NCBI GenBank assembly: GCA_029260985.1
Contig: JAJDCE010000128.1
Coordinates: forward strand, 1-7,571
Origin: Patescibacteria group bacterium
Lineage (GTDB): Bacteria > Patescibacteriota > Gracilibacteria > UM-FILTER-43-11
Reading direction: 5' to 3'
DNA length: 7,571 nucleotides
The stretch's first letter is position 1; every line of letters begins with the position of its first letter. The notes under the pieces are model-generated. The model was not told where the DNA came from and did not search any database. It was given only the letters and a program-made list of their open reading frames with translations. The position numbers and the translations under genes are program-made. This document shows, piece after piece, positions 5,540-7,571 of this stretch.

Positions 5540-5876
5540 GGCGTTCCTCGTGCTGATGCTCAGGAAGGAGACGGGCGGCCTTCACGACGCGCACGTGGTG
5601 AGCGAGTGGCCGTTGACCGAATTCAGGGTGATGCCCTTCGCGAACGTGTTGTTGATGGAGGCGTCGGGCAGCACTTTCGAGAGCGCGCGCGCCCGCGTGC
5701 TGCGGCACGCGACCGTGCGGCATCCGTGGGTGATGAGGTTTGTGTCAGACCGAGCGCCGCTGGCGACGCCGCCGACCCTCCAGAGCAAGGGCGTGCCGCG
5801 TGCGAGCGCGCGCCGGCGCCGCCGGCTTCGCGTCGTCGTGGATCATCCGCGCGTCATTGACGGGAGAAAGGTCTGA
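5532..5876 (+). CDS. 114-aa basic protein of unknown function
   Basis: Unrecognised. It begins MRKAFLVLMLRKETGGLHDAHVVSEWPLTEF, where a hydrophobic strand and polar turn suggest an alpha/beta start rather than a signal peptide. The middle is His/Arg-rich (RARVLRHATVRHPWVMRFVSDR), and the C-terminal third is strongly basic (ASARRRRRLRVVV). AGGAGG (5517-5522) lies 9 nt before the ATG, and the end overlaps the SGNH hydrolase gene as TGATG (5874-5878). The Arg run may bind nucleic acid or an acidic membrane surface. This is inferred from charge alone. Confidence 0.75.
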   Translation: MRKAFLVLMLRKETGGLHDAHVVSEWPLTEFRVMPFANVLLMEASGSTFESARARVLRHATVRHPWVMRFVSDRAPLATPPTLQSKGVPRASARRRRRLRVVVDHPRVIDGRKV

Positions 5877-6580
5877 TGCCGTCCCGCCCGAAGGTCGTGA
5901 TCATCGGAGACAGCCACGTCGAGGCTTTGGGGCCTGCGCTCGAGCGCCGCCTTCCTGCGCTGGGCATCGACGTGCTCCAGTCGGTGGCTCGCCGCGGGTG
6001 GTCGACCGATCGCTACAACCGTGCTGGTGACGTAGCGAGACTGGTGACGGCCCGCGGTCGCCCCGACGCGGTGATCCTGAGCCTCGGCGGCAACGGTCGC
6101 CCTCGCAGCAAGTCGTCCTACGAGCCGGTCCTGCGCCAAATGGTCGACGCGGTCCGCGCCGCGGGCGTGAGCCGCATCATCTGGAATGGCCCCGCGAAGT
6201 CGATCGCGAGCGTGTCGGCCGCGAGCGCGGACGCGCATCGCCGACACGAGCAAAATGCGAACTGGCAGCGAGAGCTGCTGCCGTCGATGGGGGTGCAGTG
6301 GATCGATTCGCGCCCGATGACTCGCACGGGTCATGCGGCCGACGGTGTGCACTTCACGTTGCGGAGCGGGTATCCGGCTTGGGCCGATACGCTCAGCCAC
6401 GAACTGGCCCACGCGGTTGCGTCGGCGCCGGCGCCGGCGTCTCGAGCCCCAGGCGGCAAGGGTCCGGTTCTCCCGCGCGGCAGCAAGTCGGGCTCGACGC
6501 AGATCTGGGTGCCTGTGGCGATCGTGGGGGTAGCCGCGGCCATCTTGGTCGGCGCGGTGGTTCTGTCGCGCGTCTACTAG
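5876..6580 (+). CDS. SGNH/GDSL-family hydrolase with C-terminal membrane anchor
   Basis: A serine hydrolase of the SGNH superfamily (esterase, lipase or sugar deacetylase type). Blocks seen in 234 aa: block I VVIIGDSH at 7-14 with catalytic Ser13; a Gly in block II (RRGWSTDRY, Gly41); block III SLGGNG with Asn73; block V DGVHF at 156-160, supplying Asp156 and His159. The catalytic set is therefore complete. A low-complexity Ala/Pro/Gly linker (about 182-205) leads to a membrane helix at 210-230 (IWVPVAIVGVAAAILVGAVVL) and a four-residue tail. There is no signal peptide, so it is a tail-anchored enzyme like the first gene of this operon. The substrate may be an acetyl or acyl group on wall polymer or lipid, but the sequence does not say. 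Its TAG shares CTAG with the stop of the convergent 34-aa gene. Confidence 0.85.
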   Translation: MPSRPKVVIIGDSHVEALGPALERRLPALGIDVLQSVARRGWSTDRYNRAGDVARLVTARGRPDAVILSLGGNGRPRSKSSYEPVLRQMVDAVRAAGVSRIIWNGPAKSIASVSAASADAHRRHEQNANWQRELLPSMGVQWIDSRPMTRTGHAADGVHFTLRSGYPAWADTLSHELAHAVASAPAPASRAPGGKGPVLPRGSKSGSTQIWVPVAIVGVAAAILVGAVVLSRVY

Positions 6581-6681
6581 ATCAGCCCGGCGAGGCGGAA
6601 GGCGTAGGCGAGCAGCAGGGCAGCGACCGTAGCGGCCCGCGCGGCCTGGGCCAACGAAGACAAGACGTGCTCTTTGCTCAT
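6577..6681 (-). CDS. 34-aa single-span membrane peptide
   Basis: A tiny gene below usual calling limits. A polar start (MSKEHVLSSLAQAAR) is followed by a hydrophobic helix (AATVAALLLAYAFRLAGLI). Its ATG overlaps the stop of the Nudix gene as ATGA (6681-6678), so it should be translated by coupling. Its TAG is the bottom strand of the same CTAG (6577-6580) that ends the SGNH gene. This double fit to neighbouring stops supports a real gene. The frame extends upstream to 6759, but that part is out-of-frame Nudix sequence. Size and topology would suit a small regulatory or toxin-like membrane peptide, or a minor virion membrane protein, but there is no homology to judge by. Confidence 0.55.
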   Translation of the reverse strand: MSKEHVLSSLAQAARAATVAALLLAYAFRLAGLI

Positions 6682-7058
6682 GGGAGAAGGCCCTTGGGGA
6701 ACGCCGCGGCGACCAGGCCCGGGTGCAGAGGGGATGGAAGGTCGTTCTTGTCGAACCATCCGCCGTCGATGTGCTCGTCGTTGAGCTCGACGTCGAACTC
6801 CTCGAGCACGAGCGCAACGAAGGTTGTGTAGCGATCGTCGCTGTCGGTGCGGTCGAAGAGCATCTCGAGCGGCCCTTCATAGCCGGTCTCTTCGACCAGT
6901 TCGCGCATGGCGGCGGCCTGGGGCGAGTCGTCGTCGTCGTCGATGCGTCCACCTGGGATGCCCCAGGTGACTGGCGAGCCGCTGTCTAGGCTGCGCAGAA
7001 GAAGTAGGACGCGCCCGGTGTCGTTGGCCCAGATGATGATGCCCGCAGATCTTGCCAT
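6678..7058 (-). CDS. Nudix hydrolase
   Basis: Hydrolyses a nucleoside diphosphate linked to another moiety. The substrate (such as damaged dNTP, NADH or ADP-ribose) cannot be read from the sequence. 126 aa from the ATG at 7058, a usual length for a single Nudix domain. The core Nudix helix REL-V-EE-TG is intact at 52-59 (Arg52, Glu53, Glu56, Glu57), preceded by WGIPGGRID. The stretch between is unusual: an Asp run (DDDDD, 40-44) replaces the usual GE and appears one residue longer than the consensus. The start is placed at 7058 because TATGTT (7071-7066) with an upstream TG sits 7 nt before it. ATGs at 7070 and 7136 would fall in or behind the promoter. It is divergent from the RadC-like gene and coupled to the 34-aa membrane peptide. 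Confidence 0.88.
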   Translation of the reverse strand: MARSAGIIIWANDTGRVLLLLRSLDSGSPVTWGIPGGRIDDDDDSPQAAAMRELVEETGYEGPLEMLFDRTDSDDRYTTFVALVLEEFDVELNDEHIDGGWFDKNDLPSPLHPGLVAAAFPKGLLP

Positions 7059-7065
7059 GGTGACG

Positions 7066-7074
7066 AACATAGCA
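7066..7074 (-). promoter_or_regulatory. Extended -10 TGCTATGTT, leaderless promoter of the Nudix gene
   Basis: Minus strand TGC-TATGTT (7074-7066), with 7 nt to the ATG at 7058. The TG one base before the hexamer is the extended -10 signature. TTGTCA is present upstream but only 14 nt away, too close for a standard -35. Confidence 0.45.
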
Positions 7075-7080
7075 TCAGGG

Positions 7081-7086
7081 TAGGAT
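7081..7086 (+). promoter_or_regulatory. -10 element TAGGAT, leaderless promoter of the RadC-like gene
   Basis: TAGGAT, then 6 nt (GACAAC), then GTG at 7093. The hexamer is identical to the one before the zinc-ribbon gene, and the 6-nt gap to a GTG matches the leftmost operon. No ribosome site precedes the GTG. Confidence 0.5.
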
Positions 7087-7092
7087 GACAAC

Positions 7093-7571
7093 GTGGCGAC
7101 GTATCTGGAAACGCCGGAGAGGATGATCTCGGCCAACGGTCAGGCCGAGTGGCGCGTGGCATTCGACCCGGCCCGTGAGCATCCCGAGATTGAATCGACC
7201 CGGGTCGTGTTGTTGATGCGTCCCAATGCCTCAGAGGAGAGGTTCGCGTCGGACGCAGTCGATCTCTATGAGACGCTAGGCGCGCTCTCGTTGCATGATC
7301 GCGAAGCGGTCTACGCGCTGATGCTCGATGGCGCCGACGACGTGTTCGGGGTCTACGTGCTCGGAATAGGGGGGGCGTCTTCGTGCCTGCTAGACAACCT
7401 CACCCTGATGCGCTCGGTGCTGAACGCAGACCCCGCGGGCGGCATCATCTTGGTGCACAACCATCCTTCCGGTGATCCCTCTCTTTCCCCGGAGGACCGG
7501 GCGTTGACGCGGGATGTAGTCGAATCCCTGGGATACTTCGGGTACGACCTGCGCGATCACGTCGTCATCGC
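7093..7571 (+). CDS. RadC-type JAB/JAMM domain protein, cut by the window edge
   Basis: A zinc-dependent JAB1/MPN-fold protein of the RadC type, continuing past the right edge (159 codons present). The JAMM set is visible: Glu71 (HDREAVYALML), His122 and His124 in HNHPSGDPSLSPED, Ser132 and Asp135 (HxH, seven residues, SxxD), then the RadC-typical DHVVI at the very edge. The N-terminal ~60 residues are not the helix-hairpin-helix region of chromosomal RadC, so this is the shorter accessory form common on plasmids, phages and islands. The cellular role of RadC-family proteins is poorly settled despite the DNA-repair name. GTG 7093 is taken as the start because of TAGGAT 6 nt upstream. A run of seven G at 7369-7375 keeps the frame intact. 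Confidence 0.88.
   Translation, partial: MATYLETPERMISANGQAEWRVAFDPAREHPEIESTRVVLLMRPNASEERFASDAVDLYETLGALSLHDREAVYALMLDGADDVFGVYVLGIGGASSCLLDNLTLMRSVLNADPAGGIILVHNHPSGDPSLSPEDRALTRDVVESLGYFGYDLRDHVVI

Noticed and set aside
4185..5723. A 512-residue open frame on the minus strand
   Set aside because: It lies antisense to the well-supported hydrolase operon and across the promoter gap, and its translation is Arg/His/Pro-rich with no domain. GC-rich DNA gives such long mirror frames.
5843..6952. A 369-residue open frame on the minus strand
   Set aside because: It is antisense to the SGNH hydrolase, whose catalytic blocks are clear, and runs out of frame through the Nudix gene. Its translation is low-complexity Arg/Thr-rich.
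1..7571. tRNA, rRNA, insertion-sequence ends and riboswitches
   Set aside because: I saw no cloverleaf with a CCA-type acceptor, no rRNA-like conserved stretch, no transposase and no long terminal inverted repeats. The gaps are too short for a riboswitch.

Overview
The window is GC-rich, almost wholly coding, and packed with small genes, most of which I do not recognise. Genes within a strand run overlap by ATGA or TGATG junctions, and both convergent gene pairs overlap at their stop codons. The only non-coding gaps of note are 1262-1350, 4463-4499 and 7059-7092, and each is a divergent promoter region. Five genes begin 6-7 nt after a -10-like hexamer (TAnnnT or close), the layout of leaderless transcripts. 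That, with the high GC, suggests an actinobacterial or Deinococcota-like host. This host guess is an inference. There are no rRNA, tRNA or core housekeeping genes. Compactness, many short membrane proteins, a wall-hydrolase-like protein and an accessory RadC-type protein point to a mobile element (phage, prophage, plasmid or integrated element) rather than core chromosome.

Layout. (1) 23-1261, minus: an operon of five small genes, namely a single-span membrane protein (probably frameshifted), a 75-aa protein, a 97-aa protein, a 71-aa membrane protein and a 60-aa single-span protein. The first and last share an N-terminal motif, RS(M/L)LGQ followed by a Pro-rich stretch. (2) 1351-1575, plus: a lone small zinc-ribbon-like protein. 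(3) 1568-4462, minus: a three-gene operon of 131-aa and 296-aa unknowns and a 548-aa protein with an HELGH zinc-peptidase motif and a C-terminal DGNHR motif. (4) 4500-6580, plus: a four-gene operon with a SleB-like wall-hydrolase candidate carrying a C-terminal membrane anchor, two unknowns, and an SGNH/GDSL hydrolase that also has a C-terminal membrane anchor. (5) 6577-7058, minus: a Nudix hydrolase coupled to a 34-aa membrane peptide. (6) 7093 to the right edge, plus: a RadC-type JAB/JAMM protein, truncated by the window.

How they may work together. Operon 4 puts two hydrolytic domains on C-terminal membrane anchors, and operon 1 makes several tiny membrane proteins. Together they would suit remodelling of an envelope or a virion membrane, for example a tailless membrane-containing virus. 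No capsid or packaging ATPase gene is visible here, so this remains a hypothesis. The zinc-peptidase protein, RadC-like protein and Nudix enzyme resemble the accessory enzymes that mobile elements carry for conflict with hosts or for nucleotide processing.
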